From Pseudomonas baltica (lineage in GTDB: Bacteria; Pseudomonadota; Gammaproteobacteria; Pseudomonadales; Pseudomonadaceae), in the NCBI RefSeq assembly GCF_031880315.1, contig NZ_CP134771.1, positions 6,566,423-6,630,422 on the forward strand: 64,000 bases of DNA, read 5' to 3'. Of the stretch, positions 18,871 to 27,692 are shown piece after piece. The position numbers and the translations under genes are program-made. The notes below the pieces were generated by a model. The model searched no databases. It was given only the letters and a program-made list of their open reading frames with translations, and was not told the origin of the DNA. The first letter of the stretch is position 1; the number at the start of each line of letters is the position of its first letter.

Positions 18871-20528
18871 GCGGGGACTCCTTGTTTAAGTGGGGTGGCG
18901 GCCTGCGGTGGGCGGCGCCCAGGGATCGCGTCCAGCAGTTCGCGGGTATAGGGGTGTTGCGGGGTGTCGAGCACCTCACTGGCAGCGCCGCGCTCGACCA
19001 CCTGGCCCTGGCGCAACACCACTACCTGGTGAGCGAGGCTGGCGACCACGGCCAGGTCGTGGGACACCAGCACGTAGGCGATGCCCAGGTCGGCTTGCAG
19101 GCTGCGCAACAGGTCGAGGATTTGCGCTTGCACCGAGACGTCCAATGCCGAAACCGGCTCGTCGAGCAATAGCAGCTCGGGCTGCAGCGCCAGGGCACGA
19201 GCGATGGCGACGCGCTGGCGTTGACCGCCGGACAGCTCGCGAGGCAAGCGATCCAGGTAGCTGGCCGGTAACTGCACCTGATCCATCAATTTGCGTGCCG
19301 CCTGGTACAACGCCTCGCCTTTGACCAGTCCGAAGGACTGCAGTGGCTCGACCACGCTCTGGAAAATCGTGAAACGCGGATCCAGGGCGGCGAAGGGGTT
19401 CTGCTGCACCAGCTGCATGCGCTGGCGGACGGGCCGGAACTGCTTCCAGCTCAAGTCGGTGACGTCCTGGCCATCGAAGCGCACCCGGCCCGCGCTGGGC
19501 GCCTCGAGGCCCAGGGCGATACGCAGACTGGTGCTTTTGCCCGAGCCAGACTCGCCGACGATGGCCAGGGTTTGTCCGGGGAACACTTCCAGGCTGAGGC
19601 CTTGCAGCGCATTAAAGCTTTGCGCCTGGCCTTTACGGGCGGGCAACCGGTAGTGCTTGCTGATGTTCTCCAGGCTCAACAGCGGCTGGCGACTGGTGTT
19701 GCCGACCGGCACTGGGCGTGGCCGGTTGCCGAACGCCGGTGCGGCGGCCAGCAGTTCACGGGTATAGGGTTGGCGCGGGTTGGAGAGCACCTGGCGGGCC
19801 GGCCCCTGCTCGACCAATTCACCGCTCTTCATCACCAACACGCGGTCGGCCCGATCGGCCGCCACGCCCAGGTCATGGGTAATGATCAACAACGAGATAC
19901 CGCGGGCCTGTACCAGTTGCTCGAGGTGATCGAGGATGCGCCGCTGCACGGTCACGTCCAGCGCACTGGTGGGCTCGTCGGCGATGATCACTTGCGGGTT
20001 GCCGGCCAGCGCGATAGCGATCAACACCCGCTGGCGCATGCCCCCCGACAATTCGTGCGGATACTGGCGCGCGCGCAGCTCAGGGTTGTCCAGGCCCACC
20101 TGTTCAAGCAGTTGCAGCACGTCGGCGTCCAGCGCCGGATAACGGCGGCCGTGGGCCTGGATCAGGCTCTCGCCAATCTGCCGGCCGATGCTCAGGGTCG
20201 GGTTGAGGCTGACCATCGGGTCCTGGGGCACCAGCCCGATTACCCGGCCGCGCAACTGGCGCTTGAGCTTGTCGTTGGCATGGCTGATATCGTGCCCGGC
20301 GACGCGCAAGCTGCCGCCATCGACGCGCGCGCTTGCCGGCAGCAGGCCCATCAGCGCACTGGCCAGGGTGGTCTTGCCCGAACCGGACTCGCCGACGATG
20401 GCCAGGGTTTCGCCGGCCACCAAGTTGAAGGACAGGTTGCGCACCGCGGCAGTCACGCGCCCGCCGCTGTGGTAGCTGACACTGAGGTTGTCGACTTCGA
20501 TCAAAGGGTGTGTTGTCGAGGTGCTCAT
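18867..20528 (-). CDS. ABC importer ATPase with two fused nucleotide-binding domains (oligopeptide type)
   Basis: A 553-residue protein made of two ABC domains in tandem, equivalent to DppD plus DppF. Each has its Walker A (GESGSGKTT, then GESGSGKST), signature (LSGGMRQRV, then LSGGQRQRV) and Walker B ([11 protein letters not shown], then [10 protein letters not shown]). It powers the importer encoded by the next three genes. The start is ATG 20528 ([14 protein letters not shown]), overlapping the permease stop; the longer frame to 20663 lies within that permease. It overlaps the monooxygenase start by four bases. Confidence 0.9.
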   Translation of the reverse strand: MSTSTTHPLIEVDNLSVSYHSGGRVTAAVRNLSFNLVAGETLAIVGESGSGKTTLASALMGLLPASARVDGGSLRVAGHDISHANDKLKRQLRGRVIGLVPQDPMVSLNPTLSIGRQIGESLIQAHGRRYPALDADVLQLLEQVGLDNPELRARQYPHELSGGMRQRVLIAIALAGNPQVIIADEPTSALDVTVQRRILDHLEQLVQARGISLLIITHDLGVAADRADRVLVMKSGELVEQGPARQVLSNPRQPYTRELLAAAPAFGNRPRPVPVGNTSRQPLLSLENISKHYRLPARKGQAQSFNALQGLSLEVFPGQTLAIVGESGSGKSTSLRIALGLEAPSAGRVRFDGQDVTDLSWKQFRPVRQRMQLVQQNPFAALDPRFTIFQSVVEPLQSFGLVKGEALYQAARKLMDQVQLPASYLDRLPRELSGGQRQRVAIARALALQPELLLLDEPVSALDVSVQAQILDLLRSLQADLGIAYVLVSHDLAVVASLAHQVVVLRQGQVVERGAASEVLDTPQHPYTRELLDAIPGRRPPQAATPLKQGVPA

Positions 20529-21427
20529 CGTTCCAGCTCCTCGAAAGTACGGGCTATGTGGTTGAGGCTGAACACCACCAGCACCACATACAATCCGGGC
20601 AACAACGACACCCAGGGCGCGGTGATCAGGAACTGCCGGCCGTTGGCGATCAGAGTGCCCCATTCGGCTGCCGGTGGTTCGGCGCCAAAGCCGAGGAAGC
20701 TCAAGCCGGCGGTCGCGAGGATGGCCGCGCCGAAGTCCAGAGTGGCGAGCACCGCCACCGGGCCCCAGGCGTTGGGCAGCACATGACGCAGCAGCGTGCG
20801 CCCCCAGCTGGCCCCGCCCAGGCGCGCGGCCTCGACATAGGGCAAGGTCTTGACCCGCAACACTTCAGCGCGGGTGGTGCGGGCGAAGCCGGGGATGATG
20901 CCGACGCCGACCGCAATCGCCACCGGCAGCGTACCGAAACCTATGGCCGTGACGATCGCCAGCGCCAGCAGCAGGCCGGGCAGGGCCAGCATGACGTCGA
21001 TAAAACGCATGATCACCGCATCCACCCGGCCGCCGATAAAGCCCGACACGATACCCAGGCCCAGGCCGCTGATCAGCGCCAGGCCGACCGCCAGTAGCGC
21101 GGCCTCCACCGACAGCCGCGAGCCATACAGCAAGCGGGTGTAGAGATCCCTGCCCAGCTCATCGGTACCGAACCAATGAGCAGCGCCAGGCGCCAACAGC
21201 TTGGCGGCGGGCGCAGTGGCGTAGGGATCGAGGCCGCTGAACAACCACGGCATCAGCCCTGCCAACAGGGTAAAGGCGATGAGCACTGCGGCCAGCACGA
21301 AGCCCGGACGGCGAAGCAGGGGCGCGGCTACATCAAGCAGGCGCTGCCAACGACGGCGCGGCTGCCACAGCGCTGACTCGGCAGGTTGGGTGTGGCCACG
21401 GCTGGATAATTGATCGAAGGCGGTCAT
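20525..21427 (-). CDS. ABC importer permease, DppC-type
   Basis: A 300-residue inner-membrane permease with an N-terminal cytoplasmic stretch, a first membrane helix near residues 40-60, a periplasmic loop with HWFGTDELGRDLYTRLLYGSR (typical of DppC/OppC), and the coupling EAARLGGASWGRTLLRHVLPN loop. It pairs with the DppB-type permease three bases upstream. The overlap with the fused ATPase gene fits one tightly packed operon. Confidence 0.9.
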   Translation of the reverse strand: MTAFDQLSSRGHTQPAESALWQPRRRWQRLLDVAAPLLRRPGFVLAAVLIAFTLLAGLMPWLFSGLDPYATAPAAKLLAPGAAHWFGTDELGRDLYTRLLYGSRLSVEAALLAVGLALISGLGLGIVSGFIGGRVDAVIMRFIDVMLALPGLLLALAIVTAIGFGTLPVAIAVGVGIIPGFARTTRAEVLRVKTLPYVEAARLGGASWGRTLLRHVLPNAWGPVAVLATLDFGAAILATAGLSFLGFGAEPPAAEWGTLIANGRQFLITAPWVSLLPGLYVVLVVFSLNHIARTFEELER

Positions 21428-21430
21428 GGT

Positions 21431-22381
21431 TCAAGTCACCTTGGGGGCGTGAGTGATACGCGGGTCGAGCACCGGATAGAGCAGGTCGACCAGCAGATTG
21501 ACCAGTACGAAGGCCGCGGCGGACACCGTCACGATCCCCAGTACCACCGGAATGTCCTGACGCATCACGGCTTCCTGGACCAGGCGGCCGACACCGTTGC
21601 GCGCGAAGATGGTTTCGACCAGTACGGCGCCGGACACCGTGTTGCCGACCTGCAGGCCGATAAGGGTCAGCAGCGGCAATGCAGCGTTGCGCAGACCGTG
21701 GCGTGCCTGCACTTGCGCGCGGCTCAGGCCCTTGGCGTAGGCGGTGACGATGTAGGGTTCACGCGACACATCGGCGAAGCCGCGCTGCAGCACTTGCGCA
21801 TACACCGCGGCGCTGGGAATCGCCAGAGTCACGGCGGGGAGGACCAGACTCGAAAAGCCGATGCTGCCCGTGGACGGGAACCAGCCCAGGCCGAATGCGA
21901 ATACCTGGATCAGCAACAAGCCCATCCAGAACACCGGCACCGAAAAGCCCAAGGCCGGCAAGCGGGCAAGCGCGGTTTTCAACGGCTGCCAGCGCACATA
22001 GGCGGCCAGGTAGGCCAGGCCGATACCACCGAACAACGACAGGAGGATCGCGAAGCCGGCCAGCGACAGCGTCTGCGGCAGGCGTTCGGCGAGGATCGAG
22101 GTCACCGGCCGATTGAGCGTCAGCGATTGCCCCAGATCGCCGTGCAACACGCCCCAGAGCAAGTGCACATAGCGCTGGATCAATCCTTGGTCGAGGCCGT
22201 AATAGGCGCGAGCCTTGGCCAACTGCTCGGGCGACAGTGAGTCGACCTCCATTCCGGACGCACTGAGCATGATCGACAACGGATCGCCGGGCAGCAGGTA
22301 CAGGATGAAATAGGTGACCGTATAGGCGCCCCACAGCACCAGCCCGGCTTGGGCGATCCGACCGAGCAGGTAGCGCTTCAT
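21431..22381 (-). CDS. ABC importer permease, DppB-type
   Basis: A 316-residue permease of the DppB/OppB type. It begins MKRYLLGRIAQAGLVLWGAYTVTYFILYLLPGDP, where the first membrane helix is followed by the conserved PGDP motif, and has the ATPase-contact loop AYAKGLSRAQVQARHGLRNAALPLLT. Six membrane segments are evident. The start overlaps the end of the binding-protein gene by four bases, so it is translated with it. Confidence 0.9.
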   Translation of the reverse strand: MKRYLLGRIAQAGLVLWGAYTVTYFILYLLPGDPLSIMLSASGMEVDSLSPEQLAKARAYYGLDQGLIQRYVHLLWGVLHGDLGQSLTLNRPVTSILAERLPQTLSLAGFAILLSLFGGIGLAYLAAYVRWQPLKTALARLPALGFSVPVFWMGLLLIQVFAFGLGWFPSTGSIGFSSLVLPAVTLAIPSAAVYAQVLQRGFADVSREPYIVTAYAKGLSRAQVQARHGLRNAALPLLTLIGLQVGNTVSGAVLVETIFARNGVGRLVQEAVMRQDIPVVLGIVTVSAAAFVLVNLLVDLLYPVLDPRITHAPKVT

Positions 22382-24042
22382 GGCTTGATCTCGATGTCGT
22401 TGAGGAACGCGAAGCCCTCGGCGCTCCAGTGGAAGTTCTGCACCCGCTTGGCGGTGGCGGCCTGCCAGACGCGTTCGTAGACCGGAATCGCCGAGCCTTG
22501 GTCGATCAACAGATCCTGCAAACCGTCATAGGCCTGGGCACGTTGTTCGGAGGTGGTCGCGGTGAGGCCGGCGTCGAACAATGCGGTCGCCTGGCCAAGG
22601 ATCGCCGGTGGGTAGATGTTGGTGGCCACGGTTGCGCTGTAGGCGCTGCGTGGGTCGAGGATTGTTTGCAGGATGATTGGATCGGCGCGCGTCATGTAGG
22701 TGGACGTCAGGTCGTAGTTGCCTGAGGCATTGGCCGCCGCCCATTCGGCTTTGGTCTGCACGCGCAGCTTGAGGTCGACGCCGATCTTGCGCAGCTGGTC
22801 CTGGATCAGCACGTCGCCTGGGGTCTCTTTGATGGCCAGGTTGTCGACCAGGGTCAAACGCTTGCCATCCTTGGCGCGGTAGCCGTCGGCACCTTTGAGC
22901 CAGCCGGCCTTGTCGAGCAATTGTTCGGCGCCTTGCGGGTCGTAGCCGAGTTTGGCGCCTTGACTGCGGAAATACGGGGTGCTGACGTCGAACACGCCAT
23001 CGACCACCGGGAAGTCCTGGCTGTACACGGTGCTGGCGTAGGTCTTGCGGTCGATGGCCTTGAGCAGCGCCAGGCGCACGTTGATGTCCGCCAGAATGCG
23101 CGTGCCACTGGTGTTGGGGTACAGATTCAGCGCCGGGCCGGGCAGCGAACGGCTCTGGATGGTAGCGCCCTTGCTCTGGAACAACTTGAGATCGACCTCC
23201 GAAAACGGATCGCGCGGCCACAGAATGTCCACTTGGCCCTGTACGAATTGGCCGTTGCGTACGCTTTCTTCCGGTACATAGGTGACATCGATCGCGGCCA
23301 GGTGCGCTTCGCCCTGGTTCTGTACGTTGGCCGACGCCCAGGCGTAGCCTTTGCGCCGGGTCAGGCGCAGACCGGATTCGGGGGTGTAGTGGTCGAGGAC
23401 GAACGGGCCAGTGCCGATGATCGCACCCAGCGAGCGCTCCTTGGCCGTCTTGCGATAGGACTCCGGGGCCAGGATCGCCAGGTTGGTGGTCGAGGTCGCC
23501 TGCAGGAATCCGGCGTTGGGCTTTGCCAGCACCAGCTTGACGGTCAGCGGATCAATCACTTCAGCGTGGTCATAACCGGCCAGATAGGTGGCGCCAAAGG
23601 CGCTGGGCAGGGCGGCTGCGAAGGCTTTGTCGGTATCGAAGGCGGTTTTTACCGCTTGGGCATCGAAGGCTTCACCGTTACTGAACGTCACGCCCTTGCG
23701 CAGGTGGAAGGTGTATTCGCGAGCATCAGCGCTGATATCCCAGCGTTCGGCGAGCCAAGGAATGATCTTGCCCGTTTGCGGGTCCTGGTCGGTCAATGAT
23801 TCGGCAATGTTGCGCAGTACGACGCGGTGCTCGAGCCAATAGACCTGAAAGGGATCGAGGCTCACCAACTGGGTGTTGTCCGAGAAGAAGGCGATCTTCA
23901 AGGTACTGGCAGCCTGCGCATCGGCCTGCGAGGGCGAGCAGCCAGGCAAGGCCGCGGCGCCCGTCAGCAGCATGGTCAGAGCCATTGCGGTGCGGGGCGC
24001 GGTGGCGCAGGCCAGGGAACGGTGCAGGAAGGGGATGAGCAT
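22378..24042 (-). CDS. Peptide/nickel-type substrate-binding lipoprotein
   Basis: A family 5 extracellular solute-binding protein of 554 residues. The N-terminus has a hydrophobic signal ending LPGC, a lipobox-like site that would lipidate the protein at about residue 35. Family signatures follow: LAERWDISADAREYTFHLRKGVTFSNGEAFDA and the NVRLALLKAIDRK segment. It captures the substrate for the DppBC-like permeases. It is first in its operon; upstream is an AT-rich regulatory region. The start at 24042 lacks a clear ribosome site, and an internal ATG (MALTMLL) would also give a short signal peptide. Confidence 0.85.
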   Translation of the reverse strand: MLIPFLHRSLACATAPRTAMALTMLLTGAAALPGCSPSQADAQAASTLKIAFFSDNTQLVSLDPFQVYWLEHRVVLRNIAESLTDQDPQTGKIIPWLAERWDISADAREYTFHLRKGVTFSNGEAFDAQAVKTAFDTDKAFAAALPSAFGATYLAGYDHAEVIDPLTVKLVLAKPNAGFLQATSTTNLAILAPESYRKTAKERSLGAIIGTGPFVLDHYTPESGLRLTRRKGYAWASANVQNQGEAHLAAIDVTYVPEESVRNGQFVQGQVDILWPRDPFSEVDLKLFQSKGATIQSRSLPGPALNLYPNTSGTRILADINVRLALLKAIDRKTYASTVYSQDFPVVDGVFDVSTPYFRSQGAKLGYDPQGAEQLLDKAGWLKGADGYRAKDGKRLTLVDNLAIKETPGDVLIQDQLRKIGVDLKLRVQTKAEWAAANASGNYDLTSTYMTRADPIILQTILDPRSAYSATVATNIYPPAILGQATALFDAGLTATTSEQRAQAYDGLQDLLIDQGSAIPVYERVWQAATAKRVQNFHWSAEGFAFLNDIEIKP

Positions 24043-24240
24043 AGCGAGCGTAGTCCATCGCGTCTGACGCTGGCCCGTGGAAGGGGTGCAGGTTCGATAG
24101 CGTTAAAGTGGGTTAGTGGGCGTGACGCGGTCGTCTGCGCTCGATGATATTTGCATAAAAGATGTCAGTGAAATTCTATTTAGAAATATGCATATTATTC
24201 TCGGCCCGCATCTATGGCCGACAAAACATGCAATTAACTG
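24043..24240. promoter_or_regulatory. AT-rich upstream region of the organosulfur ABC operon
   Basis: A low-GC patch around 24145-24235 stands out from its surroundings. It contains TGCATATTA at 24189-24197, a 9-mer repeated at 25638-25646 in the second AT-rich region of this cluster. Such patches are usual for LysR-type CysB/Cbl-like sulfur regulators. No exact promoter is assigned. Confidence 0.4.
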
Positions 24241-24245
24241 ATTTC

Positions 24246-24299
24246 TAAACCCTCTCTGGCGAGAGGCTTGCTTCCGACCGTCGGTGCCTTCGCACCGAC
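24246..24299 (-). terminator. Two hairpins after the acyl-CoA-dehydrogenase-like gene
   Basis: GTCGGTGC-CTTC-GCACCGAC at 24280-24299 is a perfect 8-base stem. Next to it, read leftwards, CCTCTC-GCCA-GAGAGG is followed by GTTT. Together they probably stop transcription between 24345 and the binding-protein gene. The second stem lies in a diverged REP-like sequence. Confidence 0.5.
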
Positions 24300-24344
24300 C
24301 AGGTTTTGATGCCTGTTTTCGGCACCGCACGCGCAGTACCCGCG

Positions 24345-25505
24345 CTACTGGGTAAAAGCGCTGCGCCCCGCGGCAGCCAGCACCACATCATCCTGCGGGG
24401 TATGCACCCGGCTACACAACACATTGCGAAAGTGCCGTTCCAGCGGGTTTTTTCGCGACAGGCCAGGGTTGCCTGCGGCCTCGATGGCCAACTCCACCGC
24501 CTTGATCGCGTTGGTACTGACCAGTTGCTTGAGCTGGCCCGCGTGCCCCGAAGCCATATGCCCGGCAGCGGCGCTGTCGAGCACGTGGCGGTTGGTAAAC
24601 AGCAGGGTATCGATACGCCCGACCACTTCCTGGAAGCGTGGCAGCGTCGACAGCGGCTTGCCGAGGTTGGTCGGCACTCGTTCTTGCAGAAACGACACCA
24701 GCCAGTCCCGGGCCGCATGGGCCACGGCGTCGTACAGGCTGCCCAGCAGCACCGACATCCACAGCAAGCCCTCGCCATCGAGCACCGCCTGCGGCGCGCT
24801 GGCCGGATTGACTGACACCGCGTGATCGAGCGGCAGCAGTACCTCGTCGAACTCGACGCGGTGGCTGCAAGTGGCGCGCATGCCCAGGTGATCCCATTCG
24901 TCGATGATGCGTACGCCCGGGCTGTCTTTGTGCACCAGAAAACCACCCACCAGCGGATCGGCATCATCACTGCGCGCCCACACCAGGTACCAGGTCAAGC
25001 CATGGCTGCCAGTGCAATATTGTTTGCTGCCACTCAGGCGCCAGCCCTCGGCGGTGCGCCGCGCAATGGTGGCCGGCAAACCGCCTCGGGCAGGGGTACC
25101 GAGATCCGGCTCGACGCGGAACGCGTTGACCAGCGCGCCGTTCTCCACAGCATCGCGGCCCAGGCGCTGGCGCAGTGGCGCGGGCCAGCGCTGGTCATCC
25201 TGCAAACGCAGATGCTGCAGGTATTGCATGATCAGGATCAGCGCCGTCGAAGGCTCACCTTTGGCCACGGCAGCAATCACCTTGCGCGCTGTCGGCAAGT
25301 CACTGCCGCTACCGCCCAAGGCCTTGGGCACGGTAAGGCTTAACAGGCCATGGCTGTGCAACAGGGCAAAGTTGGCGGCGGGGAACGTCCCCAGTCGATC
25401 CTGCTCGGCGGCAGTGGCGGCGAGTGTTTCGGTAACCGATGCCAGCACGGCATCCAGGTCCAGTGATTGTGGCGCGGGGCTGAACAGGGCGGCGGAAAGG
25501 GTCAT
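24345..25505 (-). CDS. Acyl-CoA-dehydrogenase-like flavin monooxygenase (DszC/SfnB type)
   Basis: A 386-residue member of the acyl-CoA dehydrogenase fold, in the branch that includes DszC and sulfur-scavenging SfnB, which oxygenate with reduced flavin instead of dehydrogenating a thioester. It shows the N-terminal helical domain (LGGSGSDLPTARKVIAAVAKGEPSTALI), the beta domain (LSGSKQYCTGSHGLTWYLVWAR), and the C-terminal helices with ALEIAGN-like VELAIEAAGNPGL. The start is ATG 25505. It is divergent from a sulfonate-type binding protein and upstream of the LLM-monooxygenase operon, so organosulfur or sulfonate oxidation is inferred. The exact reaction is unknown. Confidence 0.75.
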   Translation of the reverse strand: MTLSAALFSPAPQSLDLDAVLASVTETLAATAAEQDRLGTFPAANFALLHSHGLLSLTVPKALGGSGSDLPTARKVIAAVAKGEPSTALILIMQYLQHLRLQDDQRWPAPLRQRLGRDAVENGALVNAFRVEPDLGTPARGGLPATIARRTAEGWRLSGSKQYCTGSHGLTWYLVWARSDDADPLVGGFLVHKDSPGVRIIDEWDHLGMRATCSHRVEFDEVLLPLDHAVSVNPASAPQAVLDGEGLLWMSVLLGSLYDAVAHAARDWLVSFLQERVPTNLGKPLSTLPRFQEVVGRIDTLLFTNRHVLDSAAAGHMASGHAGQLKQLVSTNAIKAVELAIEAAGNPGLSRKNPLERHFRNVLCSRVHTPQDDVVLAAAGRSAFTQ

Positions 25506-25754
25506 CGGGCACGTCTCCATGGGGCCAATCGGTAACAAGCGTTCACCTGCTCGTCCGTAAGGGTAGGGGCCATGACCCTATGCCTACCGGTGGGTCCGTG
25601 TGAAATGCTTTATGGATCTAAGCTAATGATCATATTTTGCATATTAGGATATGAATAAAATGCATTTCACCGATGTGTTAATTCCATTTATAGTATAAAA
25701 AAATCGGATTAAGACGATTTAGTTCTAATTTCACTTCCTTGAAAGGACCTGCAC
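25506..25754. promoter_or_regulatory. Divergent AT-rich regulatory region of the organosulfur cluster
   Basis: Bases 25610-25740 are strikingly AT-rich between two divergent genes. They include CATAT-TAGG-ATATG, the TGCATATTA 9-mer at 25638-25646, and AAATGCATTT nearby. This fits binding of a sulfur-limitation LysR activator serving both directions. AAGGA before ATG 25755 is the ribosome site of the rightward gene. Confidence 0.45.
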
Positions 25755-26714
25755 ATGCCTCCCTTTATACGATTCCTGGCGCTTGGCGCCGCTCTGCTGG
25801 TGGCTGGCCAGGCCGCGGCGGCTGATCGGGTCGAACTGCGCATCGGCGACCAGAAAGGCAATATGCGCGCGCAACTCGAAGCTGCCGATGCATTGCGCGA
25901 CTTACCCTATGACATTCGTTGGTCCGAGTTCCCTGCGGCGGCGCCACTGGCCGAAGCGCTGAATGCCGGCGCCGTGGACGCGGGCATCATCGGCGACGCA
26001 CCGCTGCTCTTCGCTCTGGCCGCCGGGGCGCAGGTAAAGGCGATCGCGGTGGACAAATCCGACGGCTACGGCACCGCCGTGCTGGTCGCGCCGGACTCAC
26101 CACTCAAATCCGCGGCCGATCTCAAGGGCAAGCGCATCGCCACCGGACGCGGCTCGATCGGCCACTTCGTCGCCCTCAAGGCGCTCGCCAGCGTCGGCTT
26201 GAGTGAAAAGGACGTGGACTTCCGTTTCCTCGGCCCGGTGGACGCGAAGATGGCCCTGGCCAATGGCTCGGTGGACGCCTGGGCGACATGGGAACCCTAT
26301 ACCGCGCTGTCGGAGCTGACCAAACAGGGCAGGGTGCTGGTCAATGGCAGCCAGCTGACCACCGGCAACAGCTTCCTGGCGGCGACCGACACGGCGCTGG
26401 CCGATCAAGCCAAGCGTGCCGCCTTGCAGGATTATCTGGCCAGGGTGGCAAAGGCGCAGGTGTGGGCGTATGCAAACCTCGACAGCTATTCGCGCAGCCT
26501 GGCGAAGATCATCGGTTTCCCGGAAGATGCCGCGCGCTTGCAGTTCGAGCGACGCAAACTGCACTGGGAGAGCCTGGATGCCCACACCATCGACCAACAG
26601 CAGGAAACGGCGAATTTCTACCAGGCGCATGGGCTGATCAACAAACCGCTTGATGCGAAATCGACCTTTGCCCAAGGGTTCAGCATCCCTACTGGCAACA
26701 CCGCGGCAAAATAA
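25755..26714 (+). CDS. Periplasmic sulfonate-type ABC binding protein (SsuA-like)
   Basis: A 319-residue periplasmic protein with a signal peptide (LALGAALLVAGQAAA, cleaved before about residue 23) and the SsuA/TauA-type fold: IRWSEFPAAAPLAEALNAGAVDAGIIGDAPLLFALAAG, GKRIATGRGSIGHF, and WATWEPYTA. Such proteins collect aliphatic sulfonates or related compounds. No matching permease and ATPase lie next to it, so it either uses a distant importer or the oligopeptide-type one across the divergent promoter. Its placement opposite the flavoenzyme supports a sulfur-scavenging role. Confidence 0.85.
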   Translation: MPPFIRFLALGAALLVAGQAAAADRVELRIGDQKGNMRAQLEAADALRDLPYDIRWSEFPAAAPLAEALNAGAVDAGIIGDAPLLFALAAGAQVKAIAVDKSDGYGTAVLVAPDSPLKSAADLKGKRIATGRGSIGHFVALKALASVGLSEKDVDFRFLGPVDAKMALANGSVDAWATWEPYTALSELTKQGRVLVNGSQLTTGNSFLAATDTALADQAKRAALQDYLARVAKAQVWAYANLDSYSRSLAKIIGFPEDAARLQFERRKLHWESLDAHTIDQQQETANFYQAHGLINKPLDAKSTFAQGFSIPTGNTAAK

Positions 26715-26894
26715 CCCTGAGAAAACCCTTTGGCGAGGCAGCTCGCCCCTGATGAGGGTCAGGCAGATAAGCGGTGTTGCTTGGTAGCAATCGGAAGCGA
26801 GCCGTCTCATCCCAGTGAACGACGCGCGATTAGTTTATTTTGTGCAACAGTGTTTTGCGAAGATGTAACAAGATTTGTCTTGATTAGGCTGGTT

Positions 26895-27004
26895 GTTTCA
26901 TACGACCCTACGCGGCAATTCGCCACACTGGGCTGCTGCCAGGAAACCTGGGCAGTGCAGGGCGGACATCAACCTGTCGGGATCCTCCCCCGGCAGGTTT
27001 TTTT
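26895..27004 (+). ncRNA. Candidate small RNA or attenuated leader ending in an intrinsic terminator
   Basis: In the 378-base gap before the gluconate dehydrogenase genes, two hairpins (one around 26911-26925; one at 26933-26960 with arms TGCCAGG and CCTGGGCA) are followed by a strong terminator at 26971-27004: an 11-base stem opening with AACCTG, then five or more T. Three GGA motifs occur. It could be a free-standing small RNA (compare Pseudomonas P16/RgsA in Rfam; I cannot verify the match) or a leader that limits read-through into the dehydrogenase genes. The earlier part, 26715-26890, holds only a diverged REP-like sequence. Confidence 0.5.
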
Positions 27005-27092
27005 AAGACTCAGTATGAAACCGGTTTCAGTGCCTTTGATCCTGCCGATAGAGCAGGGCGGCGTGCTGTTCAAAGCCCTTGACGAGATGAAC

Positions 27093-27692
27093 ATGAAACA
27101 CACTCCCCCTCTGACGTGCGAACAGGCGACCAGCGCTCCGGCTGGCGCGTGGGCCGCGCCGATGCATCGCCGTACCGTGTTGCTGGGCATGACGGCCAGT
27201 GCGCTGAGCCTTGGCCTCGCCAGCCTGGCTGTCCCCGGGCTCAGCTTCGCCGCACAAGCGCCCGGCCTGAACGCCTCGCGTTTCCTTCAGGCTTCGCAAG
27301 TGTTGACCGGCTATGACAACCTCGATGCGCTGACGGCCCAGCGCATCAGCGCCGCCATGATCGCCCAACAGCCGGCGATGGCTGCGCAACTGACCGCCCT
27401 GGCTGATCTGGTGCAGGTCCCGGCCAACGTATTCAATGCCGAGGCCTTGCTGGCCGCCGCCAAACAGGCTGGCGTCGGTGATGCCGCTTTGGCCGTGGTC
27501 GCCGCCTGGTTCAAAGGCACCGTGGGGCATGGCCAGACCGCTCAGTTGGTGGCCTACAAGGAAGCACTCATGTATCGCCCGGTGAGCGACGGTTTGATCG
27601 TGCCGACCTATTGCGGCAACGGCCCACTGTGGTGGACCGCACCGATTCCAGATGCCAGTGCACCCGCCGCCGGACCGAGGACTGCCGTATGA
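27093..27692 (+). CDS. Gluconate 2-dehydrogenase small (gamma) subunit, Tat-exported
   Basis: A 199-residue subunit of a membrane-bound FAD dehydrogenase. It has a Tat-type signal (HRRTVLLGM, then a hydrophobic run ending PGLSFAA), which carries the folded FAD partner across the membrane. The mature part matches the sorbitol/gluconate dehydrogenase small-subunit family (ASQVLTGYDNLDALTAQRI, WFKGTVG, YKEALMYRPVSDGLIVPTYCGNGPLWW). I choose ATG 27093; ATG 27087 is an equal alternative. Its stop overlaps the start of the large subunit (ATGA). The terminator at 26971-27004 lies just upstream. Confidence 0.88.
   Translation: MKHTPPLTCEQATSAPAGAWAAPMHRRTVLLGMTASALSLGLASLAVPGLSFAAQAPGLNASRFLQASQVLTGYDNLDALTAQRISAAMIAQQPAMAAQLTALADLVQVPANVFNAEALLAAAKQAGVGDAALAVVAAWFKGTVGHGQTAQLVAYKEALMYRPVSDGLIVPTYCGNGPLWWTAPIPDASAPAAGPRTAV

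Noticed and set aside
22378..24042. Importer as a nickel uptake (Nik) system
   Set aside because: The binding protein belongs to the broad peptide/nickel family, but the fused ATPase and neighbouring monooxygenases point to an organic substrate.
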